Shown here: in pieces, positions 25,229-34,272 of the stretch
Position numbering within the stretch: position 1 is the first letter of the stretch
Layout of the letters: each line of letters opens with the position of its first letter
Assembly (NCBI GenBank): GCA_022241785.1
Contig: JAKOMP010000032.1
Location: forward strand, 676 to 55,851
Reading direction: 5' to 3'
From: Cyanocohniella sp. LLY
GTDB lineage: Bacteria; Cyanobacteriota; Cyanobacteriia; Cyanobacteriales; Nostocaceae
Length of the DNA: 55,176 nt
The notes under the pieces: generated by a model
Database searches by the model: none
The model's input: only the letters and a program-made list of their open reading frames with translations
What the model was told of the DNA's origin: nothing
Position numbers and translations under genes: made by a program

Positions 25229-26197
25229 ATGGCTTTAACTATCGAGTCCGCTCAAAATATTTTCTCTAACACTCAGGTTCCTAGCCCGATTCCCGCAACC
25301 ATAGCTTTGTTTGATCAACTTGGTGTTGATGACCAATTAGCTTATCTTTGGTACGCCTACACAGAAATGGGAAAAACAATTACTCCCGCGGCACCTGGAG
25401 CTGCCCGTTTGCAACTAGCAGAAAGTTTGCTCACCCAAATTAAGCAAATGTCTTCCGAAGAGCAAACCGAAGTCATGCGAGACCTTGCTAGACGCGCCGA
25501 TGCTCCCATTAGCCGTTCTTATGGATTTTTCAGTGTAAATACCAAGTTAGCTTTTTGGTACGAGTTAGGGGAGTTGATGAAGCAGGGTGTGGTTACTCCC
25601 ATTCCTAGTGGTTATCAAATGTCTCCTGGTGTGCAAGTTGTATTAGAAGCAACCAAAAAACTTGACCCAGGTCAGCAAATTACAGTGCTACGTAACACTG
25701 TCGTCAACATGGGATTCGATACTTCTGAGCTTGGCCCCAGCAGCTATCCCAAAGCCGTTGCAGAACCAGAATTCCAACGTACTGCTCCATCTATTTCCTC
25801 AGTCAAGATTGATGGCATCACAGAACCTGCTGTACTGAGTTACATTGAAGCCATGAATGCAGACGATTTTGATAAAGCTATCAGTTTATTTACTCCCGAT
25901 GGCGCGCTGCAACCACCATTCCAGAAACCAATTGTTGGTCATGAAGCGATCGCTAAATACATGCGTTCAGAAGCACAAGGACTGAACATGATGCCCAAGC
26001 AGGGTATCTGTGAAGATCAGCCCGATGGCTCTAAGCAACTTAAAATTACAGGTGTTGTCCAAACTCCTTGGTTCGGTGTAACTGTAGGTATGAACATTGC
26101 TTGGCGGTTCTTAATCAATCCCCAAGGTAAAATTTTCTTCGTAGCGATTGATATGCTGGCTTCTCCTGAAGAACTACTAAATCTGCGTCGCGTTTAG
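25229..26197 (+). CDS. Orange carotenoid protein
   Basis: OCP binds a keto-carotenoid. Strong blue-green light converts it from orange to a red form that attaches to the phycobilisome and dissipates energy as heat. Both domains are present: the all-helical N-terminal carotenoid domain (~1-165) with Trp41, Tyr44, Trp110 and Arg155, and the NTF2-like C-terminal domain (~192-318). The latter has VLSYIEAMNADDFD (Tyr205, counterpart of Synechocystis Tyr201), PFQKPIVGHEAI, and VQTPWFG then NIAWRF (Trp292, counterpart of the second H-bonding residue). Correspondences are from memory of the Synechocystis protein. The linker ~166-191 is long. No FRP (recovery protein) gene lies next to it, which hints at an OCP2- or OCPX-type protein that recovers without FRP, but the subtype is not settled. 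Confidence 0.93.
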   Translation: MALTIESAQNIFSNTQVPSPIPATIALFDQLGVDDQLAYLWYAYTEMGKTITPAAPGAARLQLAESLLTQIKQMSSEEQTEVMRDLARRADAPISRSYGFFSVNTKLAFWYELGELMKQGVVTPIPSGYQMSPGVQVVLEATKKLDPGQQITVLRNTVVNMGFDTSELGPSSYPKAVAEPEFQRTAPSISSVKIDGITEPAVLSYIEAMNADDFDKAISLFTPDGALQPPFQKPIVGHEAIAKYMRSEAQGLNMMPKQGICEDQPDGSKQLKITGVVQTPWFGVTVGMNIAWRFLINPQGKIFFVAIDMLASPEELLNLRRV

Positions 26198-26205
26198 TAA
26201 TTAAG

Positions 26206-26220
26206 GTGGGCCCTGCCCAC
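26206..26220. repeat. GTGGGC-CCT-GCCCAC hairpin after the OCP gene
   Basis: Six-base GC arms, 8 bases after the OCP stop; related to the hairpin at 5237-5255. It may act as a 3' processing or termination structure, though no T tract follows. Confidence 0.55.
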
Positions 26221-26484
26221 TCCACAGTTTATCAACAACTTGCAAATGTGACGACTAATCTTAATGTATATTCCTGCTAAAAGTTAAGAAAAATTGCAAT
26301 TATGAATATTCATTTACAGGCATTTCATAGAAAATTTGCTTTATTTATCGTTAAAAATAATCTTTTACCCTTATAACTAGCACTTATGGCGGATATACCT
26401 TAACTCTTAAAGTAGAGGTTTGGATCAGTGAATGATTGCTAAAGTTTAAGTAAGTTCACATTTCTTAAGAATTTACTAGCAATC

Positions 26485-27081
26485 ATGAATACATTTCTTA
26501 ATACTCGCGTAGTTAAAGGTTTAGCCATCTTAACAGGACTTTTGGGAATCAGCGTCTTCTCTAACCTTCCCGCGATCGCTGATAATCACAGCAGTCCATC
26601 CCCAGGAGCTGCAACTACAACCACTGGCACATCTGCTAATGCAAACATTGTGGAGTTGGCAGCTAGCAACGAATCTTTCAGTACCTTGGCACAAGCTGTA
26701 CAAGAGGCTGGGCTCGCTGACACATTATCAGGATCAGGGCCTTATACTGTTTTTGCCCCTACTAACGAAGCCTTTGCTGATCTGCCAGATGGTGCATTAG
26801 AATTTCTGTTGCAACCAGAAAATAGAAGTTTGTTACAACAAGTTCTTGCCTATCATGTAGTTCCCGGATCGGTAACATCTGCTCAATTAAGTACTGGGCC
26901 TGTAAGTACCTTGGGTGGTGGCGTTTCTATTCGTGTAGATCCAGATCGAGTCATTGTGAATGACGGTAGTGTAGTACAACCAGACATTCAAGCAAGCAAT
27001 GGTGTAGTACATGGGGTAAATCGCGTCTTGCTTCCTAGGGAATTGCGACAAGCATTAATTTCTCAACTCAATGGACAATAG
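26485..27081 (+). CDS. Secreted fasciclin (FAS1) domain protein
   Basis: A 198-residue exported protein. A signal peptide (RVVKGLAILTGLLGISVFSNL, cleavage near AIA-DN at ~32) is followed by a Ser/Pro/Thr-rich linker and one FAS1 domain (~52-190). Family motifs: ASNESFSTLAQAVQEAGL, the FAS1 H1 box GPYTVFAPTNEAFADLP at ~84-100, VLAYHVVPG (YH motif) and the final H2-like IQASNGVVHGVNRVLLP. FAS1 domains mediate adhesion or bind pigments and cell-wall polymers; the role here is not known. It follows the OCP gene by ~290 bases with a hairpin between, so it is probably transcribed separately. Confidence 0.9.
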   Translation: MNTFLNTRVVKGLAILTGLLGISVFSNLPAIADNHSSPSPGAATTTTGTSANANIVELAASNESFSTLAQAVQEAGLADTLSGSGPYTVFAPTNEAFADLPDGALEFLLQPENRSLLQQVLAYHVVPGSVTSAQLSTGPVSTLGGGVSIRVDPDRVIVNDGSVVQPDIQASNGVVHGVNRVLLPRELRQALISQLNGQ

Positions 27082-27218
27082 CAAGCATACTAATCCGGTT
27101 CAAAGTCTTCGGGTGTGATATTGAGGGAGGAAAATCTCATTTTAGGAAATTCCCCTCGCACTAAAAGATATTCTCAAACATGAGGGTGGCCATAGGACAC
27201 CCTTCAGCGATCGCCTAG

Positions 27219-27977
27219 CTAGTTATATACTTTCTTGAAAGACCATCCCAAATTAGTCGGCTGTTCATAAACCTGCTTGAGAGTATTGATATCTCTAGGA
27301 GAAATAGGCGGTGGGTTAGGAACTTGGGAAAAGTATAAAGCATCTGTGGGTGACAAACTATGACCCCAAATTCCTAAAGCATGACCGAGTTCGTGGCGGG
27401 CGGCTGCTTGCAGATACACACCTGTTTGGCTAGGACTTAAGAGAATGGTGAAGCGATGAGACAAAATATTCTGGCTTGTGTATAACTCATAAGTAGCTTG
27501 GGCAGAACGCGCGCGGGGAATCTCACCACGGGAAAATTGCAGCGGTGGTGCTTTTCGCAGAATCGTAATATCAGCTATATCTGGCTGTTCCACTACCACC
27601 AAAGGCAAATAAATACTCCACTCTTGCACAGTCTGTAAAACACTATTAACCCATGCTTGAGCCTGGATATTACCAACCACTGGCGGTGGTTCCACGTAAA
27701 TTTGCACTGGAAATTTTGACCAGACTAAATAACCCACTTGTGTTTTTTCTATTTGGGAAAAGTAGTCACCACTATTGGTGTGATCTTGCCATTGCGCCAG
27801 TTTAGTCGGGAGGGGATGGGGTGCGATTTGTGTGTTTTGTATTACAGCATGAGATGGAAAATGAGTAAAAATAATTAGCAGTTCTATGCTCATAATTAAG
27901 GCAAGAACTGCTAGTAATCGTTGTGTTATTAAATTTTTGGGGGTCTTAGGTCTTGGGTATTGAGTTTTGTTGCCCAT
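27219..27977 (-). CDS. Predicted zinc metalloprotease (metzincin-like), membrane-anchored or exported
   Basis: A 252-residue protein with an N-terminal hydrophobic segment (~20-44) that could be a signal peptide or anchor. The catalytic motif HELGHALGIWGH is at 195-206: His195, Glu196, His199, His206 form a complete HExxHxxGxxH zinc site. Metzincins then have a Met-turn; here the corresponding segment reads SLSPTDALYFSQ with no methionine. The mature part precedes it with WSKFPVQIYVEPPP and VQEWSIYLPL, as in matrixin-type domains. The substrate is unknown. Its stop is close to no other gene; secG starts 22 bases before its start codon on the same strand. Confidence 0.78.
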   Translation of the reverse strand: MGNKTQYPRPKTPKNLITQRLLAVLALIMSIELLIIFTHFPSHAVIQNTQIAPHPLPTKLAQWQDHTNSGDYFSQIEKTQVGYLVWSKFPVQIYVEPPPVVGNIQAQAWVNSVLQTVQEWSIYLPLVVVEQPDIADITILRKAPPLQFSRGEIPRARSAQATYELYTSQNILSHRFTILLSPSQTGVYLQAAARHELGHALGIWGHSLSPTDALYFSQVPNPPPISPRDINTLKQVYEQPTNLGWSFKKVYN

Positions 27978-27998
27978 ATTCCTATTTCCCTATTTTGA

Positions 27999-28229
27999 CT
28001 AAGATAGCCAACCGGCACTGAGAACTACTGTTAATCCCATAAAAATCACTGTCAATGCCCATGTAACTCGGTTTAAGGTGTCTTCTGCACTTTTGGTGCT
28101 GCTAAATAACTGGGCTTGTCCACCAATGGCACCAATACCATCACCTTTAGGGCTGTGTAGCAGTACCAAAATAATTAAACCGATGGCGGAAAGCGCCCAA
28201 ATGCCTTGAACAATATTAGTAGCTGTCAT
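27999..28229 (-). CDS. secG: Protein translocase subunit SecG
   Basis: A 76-residue protein with two membrane helices (~6-24 and ~54-74) joined by a loop containing LLHSPKGDGIGAIGGQAQLFSS. This is the conserved SecG loop, which moves with SecA to aid preprotein export through SecYEG. Length fits. It lies between gpmI and the metalloprotease gene on the same strand; secY is in the ribosomal cluster of this window. Confidence 0.93.
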   Translation of the reverse strand: MTATNIVQGIWALSAIGLIILVLLHSPKGDGIGAIGGQAQLFSSTKSAEDTLNRVTWALTVIFMGLTVVLSAGWLS

Positions 28230-28319
28230 GGTAACAATCTCATTTATAACAAGTTTTCAAACACACAAGTGAGAAGTCAGGAGTTAAAAGTGATAACACT
28301 CTTTACTCCCAACTTTTTT

Positions 28320-29918
28320 TTACATCCCAGCTTGCACCGGAGTCCGATTGCGTTGCACGTCATATCCTGCTGGTTCCAACAGCGATCGCCCGGTCATTTC
28401 TGACGGTTGGGGTAGCTGTAAAATCTCTAGAATGGTGGGAGCAATATCGGCTAGTCTGCCATCGCTTCGTAGTTCGACATTGGTACCATGTCCAGGGATA
28501 GTGATTTTTTCTCCTTCCACTAGGATGAAGGGAACTGGATTAGTCGTGTGAGCTGTCCAGGGATTACCTTCTTCATCTAGCATATACTCTGCATTACCGT
28601 GGTCGGCAGTAATCAGTGCTGTACCTCCGGCTTTGCTAATACTGGTGAGTAGGCGACCTAAACAGCGATCCACTGTTTCAATCCCTGTAATTGTGGCTTC
28701 TATTTGTCCAGTATGCCCTACCATGTCTGGGTTAGCATAGTTAATCACTATGAGGGAATAGATGCCTTTTTTAACGGCGGCGATCGCCACATCTGTAACT
28801 GCTTCTGCTGACATCGCTGGGGCTTTGTCGTAAGTCGCCACCATCGGACTACTAACAAGTTCTCTGTCTTCCCCAACAAAAGGTTCCTCTAGTCCCCCAT
28901 TAAAGAAATAGGTGACGTGGGCGTATTTTTCGGTTTCAGCGGTACGAAACTGCTGTAAACCATTATTAGCAATCACTTCACCTAAAATATTACTCAGATT
29001 CTGCGGCTCAAAGGCTACATTTACAGGTAGTTCTGAATCGTACTGAGTAAAAGTAGCAAAGGAAAGTGGCTGAATCTGTTCTCTGGCAAAGCCTGTAAAT
29101 TTGGGACTGACAAAAGCATGAGTCAATTGTCTGGAGCGATCAGGGCGGAAGTTAAAGAATATCACTCCGTCCCCTGGTTCTATAGCGCCAGGGGCAATGC
29201 GGACTGGATTGACAAACTCATCTTTCACGTTTTCGGCGTAAGATGCTTTTAAGACTTCCACAGCATTGCGACTATCAATCGCATTATCTGTGGTCATGAC
29301 ATCGTAGGCTTTTTGGACTCGATCCCAACGTTGATCGCGATCCATTGCGTAATAACGACCGCTTAGGGTAACTATACGCCCAACGCCTATTTTGTCTATG
29401 CGATCCTGCAACAGCTTGATGGCTTTTACACCCTCAGTTGGGGCAGTATCACGACCATCGGTGATCGCGTGAATACAAACTTCGGAAATTCGTTGTTCTT
29501 TGGCTAAGTCCAGTAGTCCAAATAGATGGGTGAGATGGGAGTGTACTCCACCTTCAGAACAAAGCCCAACTAAATGCAACTTGCCATTACCAGAGCGAAC
29601 TTGCTGACAAATTTTGACAAGTGCTGGGTTATTGAGGATGGAACCGTCTTCGACTGCATCCGAGATGCGTACCAATTCTTGGGGTACCACTCGCCCAGCG
29701 CCAATGTTCAAATGACCAACTTCCGAGTTACCCATTTGACCTTCTGGCAACCCTACGGCTTTTCCTGATGTGCTAATGAGGGTGTGCGGGTAAGCTGTCC
29801 ATAAGCTTTCCACGATTGGAGTTTTAGCAGCGATAATAGCGTTGCCTCGCTTCTCCTCGCAGTAGCCCCACCCGTCTAAAATGACTAGCACCACAGGAGC
29901 AACAGGTGCTTTGGTCAT
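28320..29918 (-). CDS. gpmI: 2,3-bisphosphoglycerate-independent phosphoglycerate mutase
   Basis: Interconverts 3- and 2-phosphoglycerate in glycolysis using two metal ions. The start at 29918 is chosen over an in-frame ATG at 29972: AAGGG lies about 10 bases upstream, and the family begins exactly with VVLVILDGWGY. The metal-binding Asp15 is in LDGWG, the phosphoserine Ser65 in MGNSEVGHLNIGAG, the substrate-site HAITDGRDT lies near 125-133, GRYYAMDRD near 165, and ITADHGNAE and WTAHTTNPVPF carry the second metal set. Length 532 fits. secG follows ~90 bases downstream. Confidence 0.95.
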   Translation of the reverse strand: MTKAPVAPVVLVILDGWGYCEEKRGNAIIAAKTPIVESLWTAYPHTLISTSGKAVGLPEGQMGNSEVGHLNIGAGRVVPQELVRISDAVEDGSILNNPALVKICQQVRSGNGKLHLVGLCSEGGVHSHLTHLFGLLDLAKEQRISEVCIHAITDGRDTAPTEGVKAIKLLQDRIDKIGVGRIVTLSGRYYAMDRDQRWDRVQKAYDVMTTDNAIDSRNAVEVLKASYAENVKDEFVNPVRIAPGAIEPGDGVIFFNFRPDRSRQLTHAFVSPKFTGFAREQIQPLSFATFTQYDSELPVNVAFEPQNLSNILGEVIANNGLQQFRTAETEKYAHVTYFFNGGLEEPFVGEDRELVSSPMVATYDKAPAMSAEAVTDVAIAAVKKGIYSLIVINYANPDMVGHTGQIEATITGIETVDRCLGRLLTSISKAGGTALITADHGNAEYMLDEEGNPWTAHTTNPVPFILVEGEKITIPGHGTNVELRSDGRLADIAPTILEILQLPQPSEMTGRSLLEPAGYDVQRNRTPVQAGM

Positions 29919-30100
29919 AGTGAAATTGCCCTTTACTTTTTGTAATACCCGAATGATACCACTGCTAATCACCAGTGCAAGTGAATTTCTGCTGATTAAC
30001 TTAATCTTCTATGTTAATAACTGTTATGTGTATTCTTGTCTTGTCTCAATAAGCCATTAGTTTAGTAGTGACCTTTTACGGCCACTACTGAGCAGTTCTA

Positions 30101-31798
30101 TCATTTGCCTTTGCCAGAAGACTTGGCAGCTTTAGCAGCTTTTTTCGCGGCTTTTTCGGCAGCTATTGCAGCTAACTTAGCTTGTTCTTTTTCTTCAGCA
30201 ATTTTATCCAGGTAGTAATGATAATCTCCTAAGTAGACACGAAATTCACCGTCGCGGATTTCTACGATTTTGTTGGCTACTTGAGAGATAAAATAACGGT
30301 CGTGAGAAACTACAATCGCTGTGCCATCATAGTTCTGTAAAGATTCTTCCAACATTTCTTTGGCTGGAATATCTAAGTGGTTTGTCGGCTCATCTAAAAT
30401 CAGGAGATTAGCTGGACGTAATAGCATTTTCGCCAATGCTAAACGAGCTTTTTCTCCTCCACTTAATGCACCTACTGGCTTAAATACTGTATCCCCTGTG
30501 AACAAAAACCGTCCTAAAAGCCTACGGACTTCTTCGTTTGTCCAGTCAGGGACTTCATCATGGATAGTTTCCATGACTGTTTTCTTTAAATCCAAAGCTT
30601 CGGCTTGATTTTGCTCAAAGTAGCCGGGAATCACATTGTGATCGCCTAATTGTACACTGCCTTCTGTGGGTGGTTCCATACCCATAATTACGCGTAAAAG
30701 CGTAGATTTACCCGCACCGTTGGGGCCAAGAAAAGCAATGCGATCGCCTCTTTCAATTAAGAGACTTGTTTCCAAGAATAAGATTTTATCATCGTAGATA
30801 TGAGTTAAATCTTTAATCTCTACTACTTCTCGACCGCTGCGGGGTGCAGGAGGAAAGCGGAAGTGCAGAGTTTTCATCCCTGCTATGGGGGCTTCAATGC
30901 GCTCAACTTTTTCTAGTTGTTTTTCCCGGCTTTTCGCCTGGGTACTGCGAGTCGCACTGGCGCGAAATCGGTCAACAAATGTTTGCTGTTTATCTAATTC
31001 TTTCTGCTGGCGTTCGTAGGCGCTCAGTTGTGCTAGTTGATTTTCAGCTTTTTGTTCCAGGTATGCTGAATAGTTACCCAAGTAGGTAGTAGAAACACCA
31101 CGTTCAGTTTCCACGATTTGCGTGCAGAGGCGGTCAAGGAACTCCCGGTCATGGGAGACAATTACCATTGGTGTATTCAAGCCTTTGAGGTAATTTTCTA
31201 GCCACTCAATGGTTTCTAAATCCAAGTGGTTCGTAGGTTCGTCTAGTAGCAACAAGTCGGGTTTTTGCAAGAGGATTTTACCCAAACTCATCCGCATTTG
31301 CCAACCACCAGAGAAACCACTCACCAGGCGATCGCCATCTTCGGCATCAAAGCCCATTTCTGGTAAAATTTTGCCAATACGTGCGTCTAAGCCGTAACCA
31401 TCCAAGGCTTCAAACTGACGCTGCAAGCGATCTAACTTATCAATCAGTTTATCTAGTTCTTCTGGTGTCGCCGTTTCCATGTCGCGCTGTACTTGCGCTA
31501 GAGATATCTGTACTTGATTAGCTTCTGAGAATACATTCCAAAATTCTTCTCTCACTGTGCGGCCGGGATCTACTTCAAACTCTTGGTTGAGGTAGGCTAT
31601 GTGCAAACTAGCAGGACGAATGATTTCACCGGCGGTAGGTTCAATTTCCCCAGTGATAATTTTTAGCTGGGTAGATTTTCCCGCACCATTAACACCGACT
31701 AAGCCAATACGATCGCCTGGTTTGACTTCCCAGTTGATATCTTTGAGCACCTCGCCTGTGGGATAAATTTTACTGATATGTTCTAGTCGCAGCATCAA
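30101..31798 (-). CDS. ABC-F family ATPase
   Basis: A soluble ribosome-associated ABC-F protein with two ATPase domains and no membrane part. Walker A motifs are GVNGAGKST at 35-43 and GPNGAGKST in the second domain. Signatures are VSGFSGGWQMRMSL and ALSGGEKARLALA, and both Walker B strands end LLLLDEPTNHLD / LLILDEPTNHLD. The linker between domains (P-site tRNA interaction motif region, ~240-305) is helical and charged. The C-terminal ~25 residues are Lys/Ala-rich. These proteins adjust translation or give resistance to ribosome-targeting drugs; the subgroup is not assigned. Confidence 0.9.
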   Translation of the reverse strand: MMLRLEHISKIYPTGEVLKDINWEVKPGDRIGLVGVNGAGKSTQLKIITGEIEPTAGEIIRPASLHIAYLNQEFEVDPGRTVREEFWNVFSEANQVQISLAQVQRDMETATPEELDKLIDKLDRLQRQFEALDGYGLDARIGKILPEMGFDAEDGDRLVSGFSGGWQMRMSLGKILLQKPDLLLLDEPTNHLDLETIEWLENYLKGLNTPMVIVSHDREFLDRLCTQIVETERGVSTTYLGNYSAYLEQKAENQLAQLSAYERQQKELDKQQTFVDRFRASATRSTQAKSREKQLEKVERIEAPIAGMKTLHFRFPPAPRSGREVVEIKDLTHIYDDKILFLETSLLIERGDRIAFLGPNGAGKSTLLRVIMGMEPPTEGSVQLGDHNVIPGYFEQNQAEALDLKKTVMETIHDEVPDWTNEEVRRLLGRFLFTGDTVFKPVGALSGGEKARLALAKMLLRPANLLILDEPTNHLDIPAKEMLEESLQNYDGTAIVVSHDRYFISQVANKIVEIRDGEFRVYLGDYHYYLDKIAEEKEQAKLAAIAAEKAAKKAAKAAKSSGKGK

Positions 31799-31895
31799 GT
31801 TTCTCTCAGGTAGGGGATGGGTTGTGAAGGACGGAGTACTAACACCGTCTCCAATATTAACAAAAATTAACTCAATATTCTGTTTTTTCGCACTT

Positions 31896-32717
31896 TCACT
31901 CGCTAGTCGCAGGTTGTTGTTGTTGTGTAGCTTGTTTTACTTCTTCTACACTTAAATCTAAAGCCTCGGCTATTTGCTCGACACTTAATCCAAATGTCAA
32001 CAATCGCGGTATTGACTTTAACTTGGCTTTACGTTCACCTTCTTCCAAGGCTTCTTAATACACTCTGGTTTGCTTCAACTCGCTTAATTCAAACATTGCT
32101 TCTATTTCCTTTCTGCTCATTTGCGGCAGTTTGTAAACTAAGATCGTCTCAATTAATTGTAATAATTGCTGCTGTTGTTGTTGTGAGTTGATTTCTTGTT
32201 TGGTTCTGTCGATTAAGTTTCGACCGTAGGCGATAGCGCAAGCGCTGACTTGTCAGTTCGCAGTATCTTTTGTGGCAATGATTAACTGTATGGTAGCTAT
32301 ACCGATTGGTAGCGACGTATATTCACCTAATTCATCCAGATAAATCCGCCTAACTCGCTGACTTGTGAAGAACTCACGGTAATGTTTAATACTACCTGTA
32401 TCTATACTCCTGGTTGGGTATAGCACCACAGCACCCCAATCATTTTGGGGTTGATTTTGTCGGAGGTACAAACATACTTCCGCAAACAATCGGGAATAAA
32501 TTTCACCATCGGCTTGAAATTGCACTTCCACAAAATAAATTGGGTTTTCTACTGTTTGTATAGGTAGAAAAACACCATCAAGTCTGAAGGAAGTTTGTTT
32601 AACTTCAACTGAGGAAAATTGATAGCTATTAGCTTCTTCAGGAGAATTACCAATCAGTTCAAAGAAGATACTAGGGAACTCTTGAAATAGGCGATAAAAG
32701 ATACTGTCTGTTTTCAT
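31896..32717 (-). pseudogene. Rpn/DUF2887-type PD-(D/E)XK nuclease gene with two in-frame stops
   Basis: The reading frame from ATG 32717 (MKTDSIFYRLFQEFPSIFFE...) to the stop at 31896-31898 is continuous except for TGA at 32253-32255 and TAA at 32055-32057. The first part shows the family core: the SPEEANSY-SSVEVKQ region, FRLDGVFLP, YFVEVQFQADGEIYSRLF (the D...ExQ nuclease core), WGAVVLYP and RRIYLDEL. The part after the TGA continues the family (LIETILVYKLPQMSRKEIEAMF, LSELKQTRVY-stop-EALEEGERKAK, then LLTFGLSVEQIAEALDLSVEEV). The TGA lies in a palindromic cluster (see findings). A 154-residue product ending at 32253 could still be made. Confidence 0.8.
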
Positions 32718-32783
32718 AATGATGAAGTTTTTAACGCAGAGAGGCGCTAAGGTACACTGAGTTTACAGCTAAGTTACTAAAAA

Positions 32784-33242
32784 TCATCCTTCCCAATCCT
32801 GACGAGTATCGCAAAGGAAATTGTCTGCCATTACATCATCAAATAAATAAGGGCAATGCTCTGGAAAAGTTCGTAATGGTAAGTTAGTTTCTCGTAGTGC
32901 TAAATCTATTCCCGCTTCAAAGCCATCTATCAAGGCTTCTGCTATTCGAGACTTTAAACTAGGATTCTGTCGTAGATGCCGATGGATAGCACGACGCTGT
33001 TCACGAATAGTTAAAAACCAACTGCGAGAGCGTTGTTCGGGTTGATACTCCCACTTCAACAGATGACCAATTAATACACTCAGACGACTGACTAATTCCC
33101 GATACTCCTGTCGCCCCAATGCTTGAATTTCCTCTTGCAAATGCTGCCAGTCTAGTTCTAAGACTCGCCTCAGCTCCAAAGCTTTAGCCTGCTGCTGTGT
33201 CCAGCCATAAAAGTCTTGGTCATACAAACAAGGTTCGTCCAT
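32784..33242 (-). CDS. DUF29 family protein
   Basis: A 152-residue protein of the DUF29 family, which is expanded in cyanobacteria. It has LYDQDFYGWTQQQAKALELR near the N-terminus, DWQHLQEEIQALGRQEYRELVSRL, a GHLLKWEYQPEQRSRSW segment, and the late CPYLFDDVMADNF. It is probably an all-helical soluble protein; the function is unknown. It lies 17 bases downstream of an XRE regulator on the same strand and next to a decayed Rpn-type gene, so the patch looks accessory. Confidence 0.82.
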   Translation of the reverse strand: MDEPCLYDQDFYGWTQQQAKALELRRVLELDWQHLQEEIQALGRQEYRELVSRLSVLIGHLLKWEYQPEQRSRSWFLTIREQRRAIHRHLRQNPSLKSRIAEALIDGFEAGIDLALRETNLPLRTFPEHCPYLFDDVMADNFLCDTRQDWEG

Positions 33243-33259
33243 ATCTCAGTAGTTGCAAA

Positions 33260-33622
33260 TTAACTCGCCTTTGCCTCATCCCCAGATGTTTCCGCCACAG
33301 CTGCTAATCTCTCGGCCGCAGCTTGCACAATCTGAGCCACTTGACTCAAGGGCATATATTTAATTTGTCTCAAAATCAAATTTAAATCGGAAGTTTCTTG
33401 TATTGGTTTGCCATCCAAGCAGGTGAGTAACTCTTCTAGTGTATAGCCCGCTCTCGCTGCGATTTTCGCCAAATATTCCGTATCTGGCACATTTACACCT
33501 TTTTCCCATAGCTGAACAGCTGTAGCAGAAACTCCCATCAGTTTGCCAAAAGCTCGTTGACTCATGGAACCACGAGCTAGTTTGATGATTTCTACAAGTT
33601 TTTCTCTGCTTTCGATGTTCAC
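33260..33622 (-). CDS. XRE-family helix-turn-helix regulator
   Basis: A 120-residue DNA-binding protein. The Cro/CI-type HTH spans ~10-67: MSQRAFGKLMGVSATAVQLWEKG with the recognition helix around SATAVQLWE. The rest is a short helical tail (LNLILRQIKYMPLSQVAQIVQAAAERL). It likely controls itself or the divergently oriented gene at 33816, and the DUF29 gene downstream; this is inference from position. It is not recognisably paired with a toxin. Confidence 0.85.
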   Translation of the reverse strand: MNIESREKLVEIIKLARGSMSQRAFGKLMGVSATAVQLWEKGVNVPDTEYLAKIAARAGYTLEELLTCLDGKPIQETSDLNLILRQIKYMPLSQVAQIVQAAAERLAAVAETSGDEAKAS

Positions 33623-33815
33623 TGCTTATATAGCTAGCCAACTGTATTTACAAGTTTAATCAGCAAAACTGATAATTTAACTTTTATCTTGACAAGGTTC
33701 GTTGTTGCTAATAATTTAAAATGATTGTTGCAAGGTAGCAATTTTAGTTTAAACTTTTAAATAACTATGCAACTAAATTTATCAGTGTTGCTGCCAATCA
33801 ATTCAAGAGTGCATC

Positions 33816-34262
33816 ATGTTCCGCAAGTCACGTAAAGTTAATCAATATCGTCGTCAAGGTCGCAACCTCATAGCCACTAATAAGATTAAACCAGAACAGT
33901 GGAACATTTCCGACGCAGAAGTCAAAGAAGCTTTAAAAGTTAAAGGCTATGACGTGAAGCAAGTTAAAAAAATCCACCACCTCAAGCATCAAGTGTGTAT
34001 TTCTTATTGGGATACAAAGGGTAACGTGTGCAGCAGCTTTTTCAGCTATCGAATTTTTGCGCGTTGGCACAGGGAAGTAGAAAAATTAATTTACTGCTGC
34101 CAAACTTTAAAGGAATGGAAGAGGTTAAATTACGTTATCAAGTATGAATTTCTGTATTACCATTATCCCAGTGAAATACAAGATGCATTACAGGCGGCAT
34201 TAGAAAACCGCTTATATGTGCTAAAATATACAGAGGCACAAGCGGTTTTCCAGGAAGTTTAA
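33816..34262 (+). CDS. Hypothetical basic protein, 148 residues
   Basis: I do not recognise a family. The protein is Lys/Arg/Tyr-rich (start MFRKSRKVNQYRRQGRNL) with no signal peptide or membrane helix. A cluster of aromatic and Cys residues lies in the middle (KHQVCISYWDTKGNVCSSFF) and an EALKVKGYDVKQVKK helix precedes it. It lies divergently from the XRE regulator across a ~190-base gap and converges on prfA with 10 bases between the two stop codons. A helix-rich nucleic-acid-binding role is possible from the charge, but this is a guess. Confidence 0.6.
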   Translation: MFRKSRKVNQYRRQGRNLIATNKIKPEQWNISDAEVKEALKVKGYDVKQVKKIHHLKHQVCISYWDTKGNVCSSFFSYRIFARWHREVEKLIYCCQTLKEWKRLNYVIKYEFLYYHYPSEIQDALQAALENRLYVLKYTEAQAVFQEV

Positions 34263-34272
34263 CAGCAACAAG

